Source: JAFGOG01 sp034429215 (GTDB lineage Bacteria > Chloroflexota > Anaerolineae > JAAYZQ01). Taken from it: a DNA stretch of 64,000 bases. Of the stretch, positions 22,914 to 30,690 are shown piece after piece (the first letter of the stretch is position 1; each line of letters starts with the position of its first letter). The notes beneath the pieces were generated by a model, which worked only from the letters and a program-made list of their open reading frames with translations, did no database searches and had not been told where the DNA came from. Location of the stretch: positions 5,739 through 69,738 of the forward strand of contig DAOUGI010000039.1 of the NCBI GenBank assembly GCA_034429215.1. Direction: 5' to 3'. A program made the position numbers and the translations under genes.

Positions 22914-23597
22914 TTACAAGGTGATGTCTAGCAAGGTCTCAGCGATCTGGCGCAAGCTGTCGGCCTTCATAGAGCTCAGCAGCATGGCGATGCGCAGGTA
23001 CAGGGCATTGGTCGGCTTGAGCACAAACTCGCGCACGTCGGGAGAAAGCTCGCTCAGGCCGTCCAGCGACTGGAGCTTTACGTCGAACTGGCTTGGCGCA
23101 GCGGCCGGCTCCTCGAAAAACTCCCCCAGCGCTTTGCCGCACCGCTTGGCGGCGACCTCCATCTCGGCCAGCGGGATGTCGCGTTCTCCCCGTTCGTACC
23201 TGCCGATAATCCCTGTCGAGCGGCCCAGCAGTTGCCCCATCTCCTTCTGCGTCAGCCCACCGGCGCGGCGGCACTGGCGGAACTGCACGGCCAGGATTTT
23301 GCGGCGGATCAGCATCGCCTGCCGGAGTGTCGCGGCGTCTTCCTCTGGCTCGTCCGGTGGAACGCTGCTGTCGTCCCACAGATTTGCCAGTGGCACCTTG
23401 AGCGGCTGGGCCAAAGCCTCGAGCTGAGACAGCGACAGCCCCCACCGACCCTGCTCGTACTGGCTGAAAGCAAAAGGGCTGCAGCCGAGCAGCTCGGCGC
23501 ACTCTCGCCGGCTTTTGCCTGCTTTGAGGCGGGCGCGCTTTACCAGGGTGCCGATGATCCTGTTGCGGATGGCTATAACCTGCATCGAGTCTTCCAT
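22914..23597 (-). CDS. Transcriptional regulator with two XRE-type HTH domains
   Basis: The 227-residue product has two Cro/C1-type helix-turn-helix domains in tandem: VKRARLKAGKSRRECAELLG...FSQYEQGRWGLSLSQLEALA (about 15-70) and CRRAGGLTQKEMGQLLGRSTGIIGRYERGERDIPLAEME (about 105-160). A helical C-terminal region follows. The start is ATG 23597 with GGAGG seven nt upstream. It is transcribed divergently from the DUF362 gene and heads the kinase-TPR cluster. The paired CTGGACA repeats in the divergent promoter region are a possible binding site. Confidence 0.8.
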   Translation of the reverse strand: MEDSMQVIAIRNRIIGTLVKRARLKAGKSRRECAELLGCSPFAFSQYEQGRWGLSLSQLEALAQPLKVPLANLWDDSSVPPDEPEEDAATLRQAMLIRRKILAVQFRQCRRAGGLTQKEMGQLLGRSTGIIGRYERGERDIPLAEMEVAAKRCGKALGEFFEEPAAAPSQFDVKLQSLDGLSELSPDVREFVLKPTNALYLRIAMLLSSMKADSLRQIAETLLDITL

Positions 23598-23642
23598 AGA
23601 CCTACCTCCAAAGTAAGAGGCCGAATCATAATCAATGTCTCT

Positions 23643-23671
23643 ATTATAGCACAACCATCGTTTCTGGACAA
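23643..23671 (-). promoter_or_regulatory. Promoter of the double-HTH regulator gene
   Basis: On the minus strand TTGTCC (23666-23671) and a perfect TATAAT (23643-23648) are 17 bp apart. The -35 box overlaps one of two CTGGACA repeats. Confidence 0.65.
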
Positions 23672-23687
23672 TATTTGCCACTGGACA
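23665..23687. repeat. Direct repeat CTGGACA at the divergent promoters
   Basis: CTGGACA occurs at 23665-23671 and 23681-23687, start-to-start 16 bp, one copy covering each of the two divergent -35 boxes. A regulator bound here could control both directions. Confidence 0.5.
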
Positions 23688-23710
23688 TTCTATCCGAAAT
23701 CGGTTATACT
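23682..23710 (+). promoter_or_regulatory. Promoter of the DUF362 gene
   Basis: TGGACA (23682-23687) and TATACT (23705-23710) are 17 bp apart, about 34 bp before the ATG. Confidence 0.65.
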
Positions 23711-23744
23711 ATCTGTGGTGAATATTGCACGCGAGAGGTAGACT

Positions 23745-24968
23745 ATGATCGCTCCGAGTTTCTCAGGCAGGGGCCGGGTGGCCGTGCTTCACACACAGCC
23801 GGAAACGGTGCTGGACGATTACCGCCGCCTGCTCAAGTTGGCCGACTATGAAGCATCTCTCCCGAAAGACAAAGAGACGCTCATCAAGATCAATATCTCC
23901 TGGCAGCAGTGGTATCCGGCCTGCTCGTCCGCCCCGTGGCAGGTGGAGGGGGTCGTCCGCACCTTGCTGGAGGACGGCTACCGGAACCTGATCGCTGCCC
24001 ACAACCGGACGGTGGTTGTCGACGCCTACGTCGGCGAGCGCAACAACAAGCATAAACTGGTCACCGACAAATATGGGCTGCGCAACGTGCACCTTTATGA
24101 GCCAGAGGTAGAGTGGGTCTACTATGAGCCCAAAACGCCCATGCTGGTCCTGGATAAGGTCTACCCCGACGGCATCAAGATCCCGGCCATCTTCTTTGAC
24201 AAAAACATCATCCAATTGCCCACCGTAAAAACCCACGTCTTTACCTCCATCACCGGGGCTATGAAAAACGCGTTTGGCGGCCTGCTCTCCGAGCGGCGCC
24301 ACTGGACCCACTCGGTGATCCACGAAACCGTGGTCGACCTGCTCGCCATCCAACAAGAGATCCACTCTGGACTTTTCGCCGTCATGGACGGCACCTTTGT
24401 GGGCGATGGCCCCGGCCCTCGGGCGATGTGGGTGCACGAAAAAGACCTGATCTTGGCCTCGTCCGATCAGGTAGCCATCGATGCGGTATCGGCCTATTTG
24501 CAGGGGTTCAACCCGCTGGACCTCAAGTTCATCCGCCTGGCCCACGAGCGGGGATTGGGCATCGGCGACATCAAGCAGATCCAGGTCTCGGGCGACGTAG
24601 ACCTTGACCAGGTGCGCTGGCGCGCCCGCACCGGCGAGACATTTGCCAGCCGCGGGCAAAAAATGATCTACCACGGCCCGCTCAAGCCCCTTGAGAGCGC
24701 TCTGCTGCGGACGCCGATCGCCCCTTGGTCTTATGCCGCTTCACAGGGCTATTTCGACTATTTCTGGTACCCCTTTGTCGGGAACAAACGGGTTGAAGAA
24801 GCGCTCCAAACCAAGTGGGGCCGATTGTTTGCCGAATATGGCAGCGTCCCGGCTTTTACCAAGCCGGCCTATGAGCCCAAGAGCGCTGCCACCGTGGGAG
24901 TGCTCGGCGTGGCGGCCTCTGCCTTGGCGTTGTGGTGGTTGATCGGCAAGAGGAAGAAGAGAAGCTAA
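23745..24968 (+). CDS. DUF362-domain protein with C-terminal membrane anchor
   Basis: The 407-residue product fits the DUF362 family: LIKINISW near the N-terminus, the central IIQLPTVKTHVFTSITGAMKNAFGG and the later ASSDQVAIDAVSA motif. It ends with a membrane helix and basic tail (TVGVLGVAASALALWWLIGKRKKRS). No ferredoxin-like cysteine clusters, common in some family members, are present. The family's chemistry is poorly known. It is followed after 10 nt by a PHP-domain gene and then a YbbR-domain gene, which suggests co-expression. GAGAGGT precedes the ATG. Confidence 0.82.
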   Translation: MIAPSFSGRGRVAVLHTQPETVLDDYRRLLKLADYEASLPKDKETLIKINISWQQWYPACSSAPWQVEGVVRTLLEDGYRNLIAAHNRTVVVDAYVGERNNKHKLVTDKYGLRNVHLYEPEVEWVYYEPKTPMLVLDKVYPDGIKIPAIFFDKNIIQLPTVKTHVFTSITGAMKNAFGGLLSERRHWTHSVIHETVVDLLAIQQEIHSGLFAVMDGTFVGDGPGPRAMWVHEKDLILASSDQVAIDAVSAYLQGFNPLDLKFIRLAHERGLGIGDIKQIQVSGDVDLDQVRWRARTGETFASRGQKMIYHGPLKPLESALLRTPIAPWSYAASQGYFDYFWYPFVGNKRVEEALQTKWGRLFAEYGSVPAFTKPAYEPKSAATVGVLGVAASALALWWLIGKRKKRS

Positions 24969-24978
24969 TGGTGCAGCA

Positions 24979-25629
24979 ATGCGCCTAGATCTACACTGCC
25001 ACACGAGCGCTTCTCCCGATAGCCTGAACACCTTTGATGCCATCCTGCATCGCATGGAGCAGCGCCGGATCGACATGCTGGCCATTACCGACCACAACCT
25101 GGTCGACGCCGCCCTCGATTTCCACCGCCAGGCGCCGGAGCGATTCCTGGTCGGCGAAGAGATCAAGACCACCGAAGGTGAGCTGCTGGCCCTGTTCATC
25201 TCCGAGTGGGTGCCGCCCCGCCTGTCACCGGAAGAGACAATAGACCTGGTGCACGAACAGGGAGGGCTGGTAGGAGTCTCCCATCCCCTCGATCGGCTGC
25301 GCCGCGAAGCGATGGGCGCCGCGGTCCTGGACGCCATCCATCCCCGGCTTGATTTCATCGAAGTGATGAATGCCCGCGTGATCTTTCCCGGCGACAACCG
25401 TCGGGCGCGTGAAAAAGCCGCCCGCTGGGGCCTGCCCGGCTCGGCCGGCAGCGATGCCCATGTGCCTGTCGAGGTGGGCCGGTGCTACGTCGAAATGCCC
25501 CGCTTTGACGGGCCGCACGATTTTCTCGATTGCCTGTCCCAAGCGCAGATCGGCGGTTGGGTGAGCAGCCCGCTGGTCCATTTCGCGTCGACCTATGCCA
25601 AGCTGCTGAAAAGGTTCGGAAAGCGCTAA
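24979..25629 (+). CDS. PHP-domain metal-dependent phosphoesterase
   Basis: The 216-residue product has the PHP metal-site motifs: HCH (LDLHCHTSASPDS), TDHN (ITDHNLVDAA), the glutamate in GEEIKT, GVSHPLDR and the SDAH motif near the end (GSAGSDAHVPVEVG). These bind two or three metals for phosphoester hydrolysis. The substrate is not known. It lies between the DUF362 and YbbR genes with 3-10 nt gaps. Confidence 0.85.
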   Translation: MRLDLHCHTSASPDSLNTFDAILHRMEQRRIDMLAITDHNLVDAALDFHRQAPERFLVGEEIKTTEGELLALFISEWVPPRLSPEETIDLVHEQGGLVGVSHPLDRLRREAMGAAVLDAIHPRLDFIEVMNARVIFPGDNRRAREKAARWGLPGSAGSDAHVPVEVGRCYVEMPRFDGPHDFLDCLSQAQIGGWVSSPLVHFASTYAKLLKRFGKR

Positions 25630-25632
25630 TCC

Positions 25633-26880
25633 ATGGACGGGCGGCTTAGACGCGTGCTGAGCAGGCTGGGGATTGTGATCCTGGCATTGCTGCTGGCCTT
25701 TGTCATTTGGATCACAGCCACGCTCCAGACAGACCCCTTTGTGACGGGCGAGTTTGCCGGCCTGCCCATTGCGCTGCTCGGTCAGCCTGCCGATACTCTG
25801 GTCATCGAGCCCACTGCCGAAAGCGTAACCGTCCGGGTGCGCGCCCCGCAGAGCGTGCTCCAGACCCTTTCGCCCGGCGATTTTATCGCGACGATCGATA
25901 TGGTCGGGGTGAAGGTGGGAGAATCGGTGCCTGTCCCTGTGCAGGTCAAGATCGACAACGAAGCGGTCCGCATCGAGGCGATCAGCCCTGCCCAGCAGAC
26001 GGTCCACCTGGAAGCGGTGGCCACCCTGGTCATGTCGGTCACCGTCGACGTGCAGGGTGAGGCCGCGACGGGCTATCAGCTCGGCGTTCCAACCGTCAGC
26101 CCCGGCTCGATAGCCGTGACGGGACCGGTCTCTCTTCTGGAACAGGTGTCGGCCGTTTCAGGCACGTTGAGCGTCCGGGGAGCGCGGGAATCGGTCTCTG
26201 CCGAGGTGCAAGTCGTGCCCCGCGATGCCGACGGCAAGGTGGTCGCCGGCCTGGAATGGACCCCCGAACAGGTTGAGGTGCGGGCCATCGTGCGCAAGAG
26301 GCTCGGCTACAAGCCCGATGTGACGGTTATCCCCGACCTGCGCGGCGACCCGGCCGCCGGCTATCGCCAGGGAAGCGTGTTGGTCGAGCCGTCGACGGTG
26401 GTTCTGGCCGGCTTGCCCTCTGTCCTGGATCAGCTCCCTGCCTTTGTCATGACCCAGCCCGTATCGGTCGCCGGGGCGACCGAGAACATGACGGTCCGTA
26501 CCACGGTGACGGTGCCGAACGGGATCACGGTCGCCAACGTCCAGTTCGTCACCGTCACCCTGCAGATCATGCCCATCGAAAGCAGCCGCATCGTCACGTC
26601 GGCCATCGAGGTCCAGGGCCTGCGCTCTAACCTGCTGGCCGCCTTCTCGCCCGACGTTGTGCAGGTCATTCTCGTCGGTCCCGCCCCCATCCTGGCTGAC
26701 CTCCAGCCCGGCGATGTGCGGCTCATCGTCGACCTGTTTAGCTACACCGTGGGAGTGCACCGTGTCAAGCCGATCGTGCTGGCGCCTGCTGAGGTCACGG
26801 TGGTCAGCGTCATCCCCGAGACTGTTGAGGTTGTGATCACCTCAGAGCTGGCCCCTACGCCGACCCCGGGCGGCTTCTGA
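25633..26880 (+). CDS. YbbR-domain membrane-anchored protein
   Basis: The 415-residue product has one N-terminal span (LGIVILALLLAFVIWITATL) and then about four YbbR repeats (for example LPIALLGQPADTLVIEPTAESVTVRVRAPQSVL; TVDVQGEAATGYQLGVPTVSPGSIAVTGPVSLL). In Firmicutes the YbbR protein CdaR activates the c-di-AMP cyclase CdaA, encoded next to it. No cdaA is present here; the partner genes are DUF362 and PHP, so the role is open. Confidence 0.82.
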   Translation: MDGRLRRVLSRLGIVILALLLAFVIWITATLQTDPFVTGEFAGLPIALLGQPADTLVIEPTAESVTVRVRAPQSVLQTLSPGDFIATIDMVGVKVGESVPVPVQVKIDNEAVRIEAISPAQQTVHLEAVATLVMSVTVDVQGEAATGYQLGVPTVSPGSIAVTGPVSLLEQVSAVSGTLSVRGARESVSAEVQVVPRDADGKVVAGLEWTPEQVEVRAIVRKRLGYKPDVTVIPDLRGDPAAGYRQGSVLVEPSTVVLAGLPSVLDQLPAFVMTQPVSVAGATENMTVRTTVTVPNGITVANVQFVTVTLQIMPIESSRIVTSAIEVQGLRSNLLAAFSPDVVQVILVGPAPILADLQPGDVRLIVDLFSYTVGVHRVKPIVLAPAEVTVVSVIPETVEVVITSELAPTPTPGGF

Positions 26881-26887
26881 TGCCGGC

Positions 26888-27862
26888 CTAGGGAAACAGC
26901 TCCTCCCCCTGCAAGCGGGCCAGGTCGGCATCGACCATCGTGGCCACCAGCTCCTCAAACGACACGGCTGGCGTCCAGCCCAGCGCCGTGCGCGCCTTGC
27001 TCGGGTCGCTGACCAGCAAGTCCACGTCGGCCGGCCGGATGAAACGCGAATCCACTTTGACATAGTCGGCCGGGTCCAGGCCCATGTGCCCAAAAGCCGC
27101 CTGGCACAATTCGCGGACGCTGTGCGTCTGGCCCGTGCCGATGACGTAATCGTCGGGCTGATCCTGCTGGAGCATCAGCCACATGGCCCGCACATAATCG
27201 CCGGCATACCCCCAGTCGCGGCGGGCCTCCAGGTTGCCCAGCCGCACCTCCCGCTCCAGCCCCAGCTTGATGCGGGCCACCCCGTCGGTCACCTTGCGGG
27301 TCACAAACTCCAGTCCGCGCCGCGGACTTTCGTGGTTAAACAGGATGCCCGAACAGGCAAACAACCCATAGCTCTCCCGGTAGTTGACCGTGATCCAATG
27401 CCCGTATACCTTGGCCACGCCATAGGGCGAGCGGGGATAGAAGGGGGTGGTCTCTTTCTGGGGGATCTCACGCACCCGGCCAAACATCTCGCTGGACGAG
27501 GCCTGGTAAAAGCGGATCTGTGGGTCCACCTGGCGGATGGCGTCGAGTATCCGGGTCACGCCCAGCGCGGCGACCTCCCCTGTAAAGACAGGCTGGCTCC
27601 ACGAGGTCGGCACAAAGCTCTGGGCGGCCAGGTTGTACACCTCCTGGGGGCGGTGTTCCTGCAATATGGCGATGAGCGACGCCTGGTCCAGCAGGTCGCC
27701 CGACGCCAGCGTCAGCCGCTTCTGGATGTGGCGGATCCGCTCAAAGTTGACGGTGCTCGTGCGGCGCACCATGCCGACGACCTGGTACCCCTTGTCGAGC
27801 AGAAACTCGGCCAGGTACGACCCATCCTGGCCGGTGATGCCGGTGATCAGTGCAGTAGGCAT
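26888..27862 (-). CDS. gmd: GDP-mannose 4,6-dehydratase
   Basis: Gmd converts GDP-mannose to GDP-4-keto-6-deoxymannose, the precursor of GDP-fucose and related sugars. The 324-residue SDR protein has the NAD(P) motif GITGQDGSYL (about 8-17), the loop VVGMVRRTSTVNFERIRH, the SSSEMFG serine motif and the active YxxxK (SPYGVAKVYGHW). Gmd-specific HESPRRGLEFVTRK is present. It follows the padR-like gene by one base, an unusual pairing that suggests a regulated sugar-modification function. Confidence 0.93.
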   Translation of the reverse strand: MPTALITGITGQDGSYLAEFLLDKGYQVVGMVRRTSTVNFERIRHIQKRLTLASGDLLDQASLIAILQEHRPQEVYNLAAQSFVPTSWSQPVFTGEVAALGVTRILDAIRQVDPQIRFYQASSSEMFGRVREIPQKETTPFYPRSPYGVAKVYGHWITVNYRESYGLFACSGILFNHESPRRGLEFVTRKVTDGVARIKLGLEREVRLGNLEARRDWGYAGDYVRAMWLMLQQDQPDDYVIGTGQTHSVRELCQAAFGHMGLDPADYVKVDSRFIRPADVDLLVSDPSKARTALGWTPAVSFEELVATMVDADLARLQGEELFP

Positions 27863-27863
27863 T

Positions 27864-28268
27864 TCATTCCTCCGTGTCCTTAATGGTTTCGTGAGACAGA
27901 TCGATCAGACCAGCGGCGACGGTCGGGTCCTGAAAGATCAGCAGGTTGCGCCGCACAAATCGCCGCAGCAGCTCGGTCCCCATCCCGGTGAGGTGGTAAT
28001 ACCGCCGCCGGGGGCCGACCTCCGAAGAACGCCAGGTGCTCTCCACCAGGCCGATCCGCTCAAAGCGGCGCAGCGCCCGGTACAGGCTCTTGCCGTCGGC
28101 CGCGATCGTTCCCTGGCTGGCGCTGACCAGCGCCTGGCCCATCTCAAAGACATACATTGGCCGCTCGTGCAGCAGCAGCAGCAGCCAAAAGGTCAGCAGC
28201 CCTTTTTTGTAATTGCTCTCCCATTGGTCGAGCAAGATCGACAGTATCTGTTCGTCCATCTCTGCCAT
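27864..28268 (-). CDS. PadR-family transcriptional regulator
   Basis: The product of about 134 residues has the PadR winged-helix pattern (KGLLTFWLLLLLHERPMYVFEMGQAL...GKSLYRALRRFERIGLVESTWR...GPRRRYYHLTGMGTELL). Most family members repress themselves and the next gene. The start is ATG 28268 or the GTG just before it. Inverted repeats in front of the gene are the likely operator, and gmd is transcribed with it. Confidence 0.87.
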   Translation of the reverse strand: MAEMDEQILSILLDQWESNYKKGLLTFWLLLLLHERPMYVFEMGQALVSASQGTIAADGKSLYRALRRFERIGLVESTWRSSEVGPRRRYYHLTGMGTELLRRFVRRNLLIFQDPTVAAGLIDLSHETIKDTEE

Positions 28269-28285
28269 CACCCTAAGCTTCTATC

Positions 28286-28313
28286 GGTAGTATGCTACCA
28301 TTGGTAGTATACC
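28286..28313. promoter_or_regulatory. Putative PadR operator of overlapping inverted repeats
   Basis: Three nested palindromes occur in 28 bp: GGTAG-TATG-CTACC (28286-28299), CTACC-ATT-GGTAG (28295-28307) and GGTA-GTA-TACC (28303-28313). They sit 18-45 bp before the padR-like gene, also over TATACT-like promoter sequence. Confidence 0.6.
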
Positions 28314-28365
28314 GCTGTAGGCACACCCTGTCAAATCCGGCGCCGGCCGATGCAGGTCGTTCCTA

Positions 28366-28414
28366 CAGCCTGTCATTCACAGCCTGTCATTCTGAGCGAA
28401 GCGAAGAATCTTTC
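28366..28414. repeat. Dispersed repeat upstream of the MFS gene
   Basis: CAGCCTGTCATTC occurs twice in tandem (28366-28378, 28380-28392). It runs into TGTCATTCTGAGCGAAGCG and GAAGAATC, an element widespread between genes in several phyla. If translated it gives the peptide VILSEAKNL, a known sign of mis-extended gene starts. Confidence 0.6.
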
Positions 28415-28511
28415 TTCGCCTATAGCGCGCCCTGAACAGCGTGACTTGGCCTTCCATGCTCCTCTATGCTATAATGCCCGCCGGAACAAAACCCAAAGCG
28501 AGGCTCGGCAC

Positions 28512-29696
28512 TTGGACGACAAGCGGCTTTTCCGCATCCTCATAATTGCCAATTTCTTCCTATATCTGGGCTTTAACGTGTGGCAGGCCGTCTTTAACAA
28601 CTTTGCCGTCGAGGAGCTGGGCATCAACGCCGCCCAGGTCGGCGTCGTCCAGTCACTGCGCGAGCTGCCGGGGCTGCTGGGCTTTGTGCTCGGCTTCCTG
28701 GTGCTGCTCCTCACCGAGATGCGGGTGATGGGCCTCAGCGTGCTGCTGGCCGGGCTGGGCGTGTTGATCACCGGCTGGTCCGACAGCTTGAGCTTGTTCA
28801 TCCTGGGCACGATGATCACCAGCGTCGGCTTTCACTTCTTCTACCCCAGCAACGCCAGCGTAGTGCTGATGGCCGTGGGCAAGCAGGAAGCGCCCAAGGT
28901 CCTGGGCCGGCTCAACAGCGTGTCCGCCTTTGCCGCCGTGGTCGGCACCTTGGCCGTCTGGATCCTGGTCGATGGGTTCCGCTACGGGCCGGTCAACATC
29001 CCAGCCTGGGGCTACCGCACCCTGCTGGCGGCCATTGGGGGGATCGTCATCATCGGCGGCCTGTTTTCAATCCGCAGCAGTTGGTCCAGTGGCAGCGGAT
29101 ACCAGCGCCGCAAAGTGATCTTTCGCCGGGAGTATTGGCTCTATTACCTGCTGACCTTCATGCTGGGCAGCCGCCGCCACATTTTTATGACCTTTGCCCT
29201 GTTCCTGCTGGTAGAGCGCTACGGCATGGACGTCCGCCAGACGGCGACACTGCTGCTCGTCAACAGCCTGGTCAGCACCTACACCGCCGGCCAGTTGGGG
29301 CGGGTGGTGGCCCGCTTTGGCGAGCGCCAAGTGCTCACCTGGAACTTTCTCGGCCTCCTCGGCGTATTCCTGGGCTATGCCTACATCGAGTCGCTGGCCA
29401 TCCTGTGCGCCCTCTTTGTCCTGGACAACATCTTTTTCGGTTTTAACCTGGCGGTAGATTCCTACTTTCAAAAGATCGCCCGCTCCCCCGAAGAGATCAC
29501 CAGCAACGTCAGCATGGCCCAGACGATCAACCACATCTCGGCCCTGGTGGTGCCCTGGTTGGGCGGGCTCCTGTGGGTGGGGGTGAGCCCCACCGCCACC
29601 TTCCTGGCCGGCACGGCCATCGCCGCCGTCTCTCTGGCCTTGGCCCAGTTCATCCCGGCCCACCCTGCCCCCAAGTCGGCTGCAGCCTGCTCCTAG
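28512..29696 (+). CDS. Major facilitator superfamily transporter
   Basis: The 394-residue product has twelve predicted spans in two halves, each with an MFS-like loop (GLLGFVLGFLVLLLTEMRVMG; AGQLGRVVARFGERQVLTW). The substrate cannot be told. I start at TTG 28512 (LDDKRLFRILIIANFFLYLG) because the longer frame from 28350 translates a dispersed intergenic repeat and adds no membrane segment. GCGAGG is a weak ribosome site. Confidence 0.82.
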   Translation: MDDKRLFRILIIANFFLYLGFNVWQAVFNNFAVEELGINAAQVGVVQSLRELPGLLGFVLGFLVLLLTEMRVMGLSVLLAGLGVLITGWSDSLSLFILGTMITSVGFHFFYPSNASVVLMAVGKQEAPKVLGRLNSVSAFAAVVGTLAVWILVDGFRYGPVNIPAWGYRTLLAAIGGIVIIGGLFSIRSSWSSGSGYQRRKVIFRREYWLYYLLTFMLGSRRHIFMTFALFLLVERYGMDVRQTATLLLVNSLVSTYTAGQLGRVVARFGERQVLTWNFLGLLGVFLGYAYIESLAILCALFVLDNIFFGFNLAVDSYFQKIARSPEEITSNVSMAQTINHISALVVPWLGGLLWVGVSPTATFLAGTAIAAVSLALAQFIPAHPAPKSAAACS

Positions 29697-29874
29697 CAGC
29701 GATTCCACTCAGCTACTCGCTCGTAGTAGCGACCTTAATCGCTTCTGAACAGCAGAAGCGGCTCCCACGCCGCTTCCTACCCTGCTCCGAAGGGCTTTGC
29801 CCTCTCAGCCAGGGCTTAAGCCCTGCGTCGGCGCCCCTCCTTCGTGTCCTTTGTGTCCTTTGTGGTTTGCTTTT
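29697..29874. repeat. Intergenic stretch with dispersed repeat pieces
   Basis: Between the convergent MFS and rsmG genes no ORF is supported. GCGGCTCCCACGCCGC (29758-29773) recurs near 45855-45870 with similar flanks, and a CTTTGTGTCCTTTGTGG-type tract lies near 29849-29866. Both look like intergenic repeat families. Confidence 0.45.
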
Positions 29875-30603
29875 TCACCTACCCAGCGGCCGCTTGCTGG
29901 GCACTCCGGGCCGGCGGGGATAGGCATCTGGCGTGGGGTGCACCTTCTCGATCACCACCAGCGACCGGTTTTCCGCCAGCCCCGGCAGCTCTACCTGGAC
30001 GACGCGCCGCAGCTCGCCGCCTAACAGCGAGATCGCCTTCTCGGCGGTCCACGCCTCGGCTGCCCCGGCCTCCCCTTTCTGGGCAATGATCCACCCGCCC
30101 ACCTTGCAGAAAGGCAGGGTGTACTCGGCCGCCACCGGCAGCTCGGCCACCGCCCGCGACAGCGCCAGGTCATACTGCTCGCGGTGGGCCGGATCGTGGG
30201 CCAGCTCCTCGGCCCGGGCCTTGACCGCGGTGACCGTCCGCAGCCCCAGCCGGCCGATCATGTGCTCCAGGAAGGTCACCTTCTTGCCCGTGGCTTCCAG
30301 CAGGGTCAGGCGGCCGGCGGGGCACACCAGCTTGAGGGGGATGCCCGGAAATCCGGCGCCGCTGCCCACGTCGACGGCCCGCCCGCCCGCCCGGTAGAGC
30401 GCCGCTTTGGCTTCCTGGGCCAGCAGGCACGACAGCGAATCGAGAAAATGGCGGATCAGCACCTGCTCATAGTCGGTGATCGCCGTCAGGTTGAATTTCG
30501 CGTTCCAGGCGATCAGCTCCTCGTAATAAAGCTGAAAAGCGGCCTGTTGTTCGGCCGTCAGGTTCAATCCCAGAGTCCGGGCGCCGTCCACGAGTCGCTG
30601 CAT
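29875..30603 (-). CDS. rsmG: 16S rRNA (guanine-527-N7)-methyltransferase RsmG
   Basis: RsmG methylates G527 of 16S rRNA with SAM; its loss gives low-level streptomycin resistance. The 242-residue product has the N-terminal YYEELIAWNAKFNLTAITD and RHFLDSL motifs, the SAM loop VDVGSGAGFPGIPLKL, and LEATGKKVTFLEH. It follows dnaN on the same strand beyond a terminator and has its own promoter, with the ATG at the predicted transcription start. Confidence 0.94.
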   Translation of the reverse strand: MQRLVDGARTLGLNLTAEQQAAFQLYYEELIAWNAKFNLTAITDYEQVLIRHFLDSLSCLLAQEAKAALYRAGGRAVDVGSGAGFPGIPLKLVCPAGRLTLLEATGKKVTFLEHMIGRLGLRTVTAVKARAEELAHDPAHREQYDLALSRAVAELPVAAEYTLPFCKVGGWIIAQKGEAGAAEAWTAEKAISLLGGELRRVVQVELPGLAENRSLVVIEKVHPTPDAYPRRPGVPSKRPLGR

Positions 30604-30609
30604 GGCCCT

Positions 30610-30637
30610 ATTGTATCACACCCTCTGTCCCAAACAA
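30610..30637 (-). promoter_or_regulatory. rsmG promoter, apparently leaderless
   Basis: On the minus strand TTGTTT (30632-30637) and TACAAT (30610-30615) are 16 bp apart. Only six bases separate the -10 box from the rsmG ATG, so the first transcribed base should be the start codon. The -35 box lies in the T-tract of the dnaN terminator. Confidence 0.5.
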
Positions 30638-30669
30638 AACCCTCCTGGCCGGCAAGCGGCCAGGAGGGT
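30631..30669 (-). terminator. Rho-independent terminator of dnaN
   Basis: Arms ACCCTCCTGGCC (30658-30669 on the transcript) and GGCCAGGAGGGT (30639-30650) form a 12-bp stem with a 7-nt loop, followed on the minus strand by TTTTGTTTG. It lies 21 nt past the dnaN stop. Confidence 0.85.
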
Positions 30670-30690
30670 GCGATCGGCTCGAATCCAATG

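Noticed and set aside
28350..28511. N-terminal extension of the MFS transporter
   Set aside because: It translates a dispersed repeat (VILSEAKNL) and adds no membrane segment; TTG 28512 fits better.
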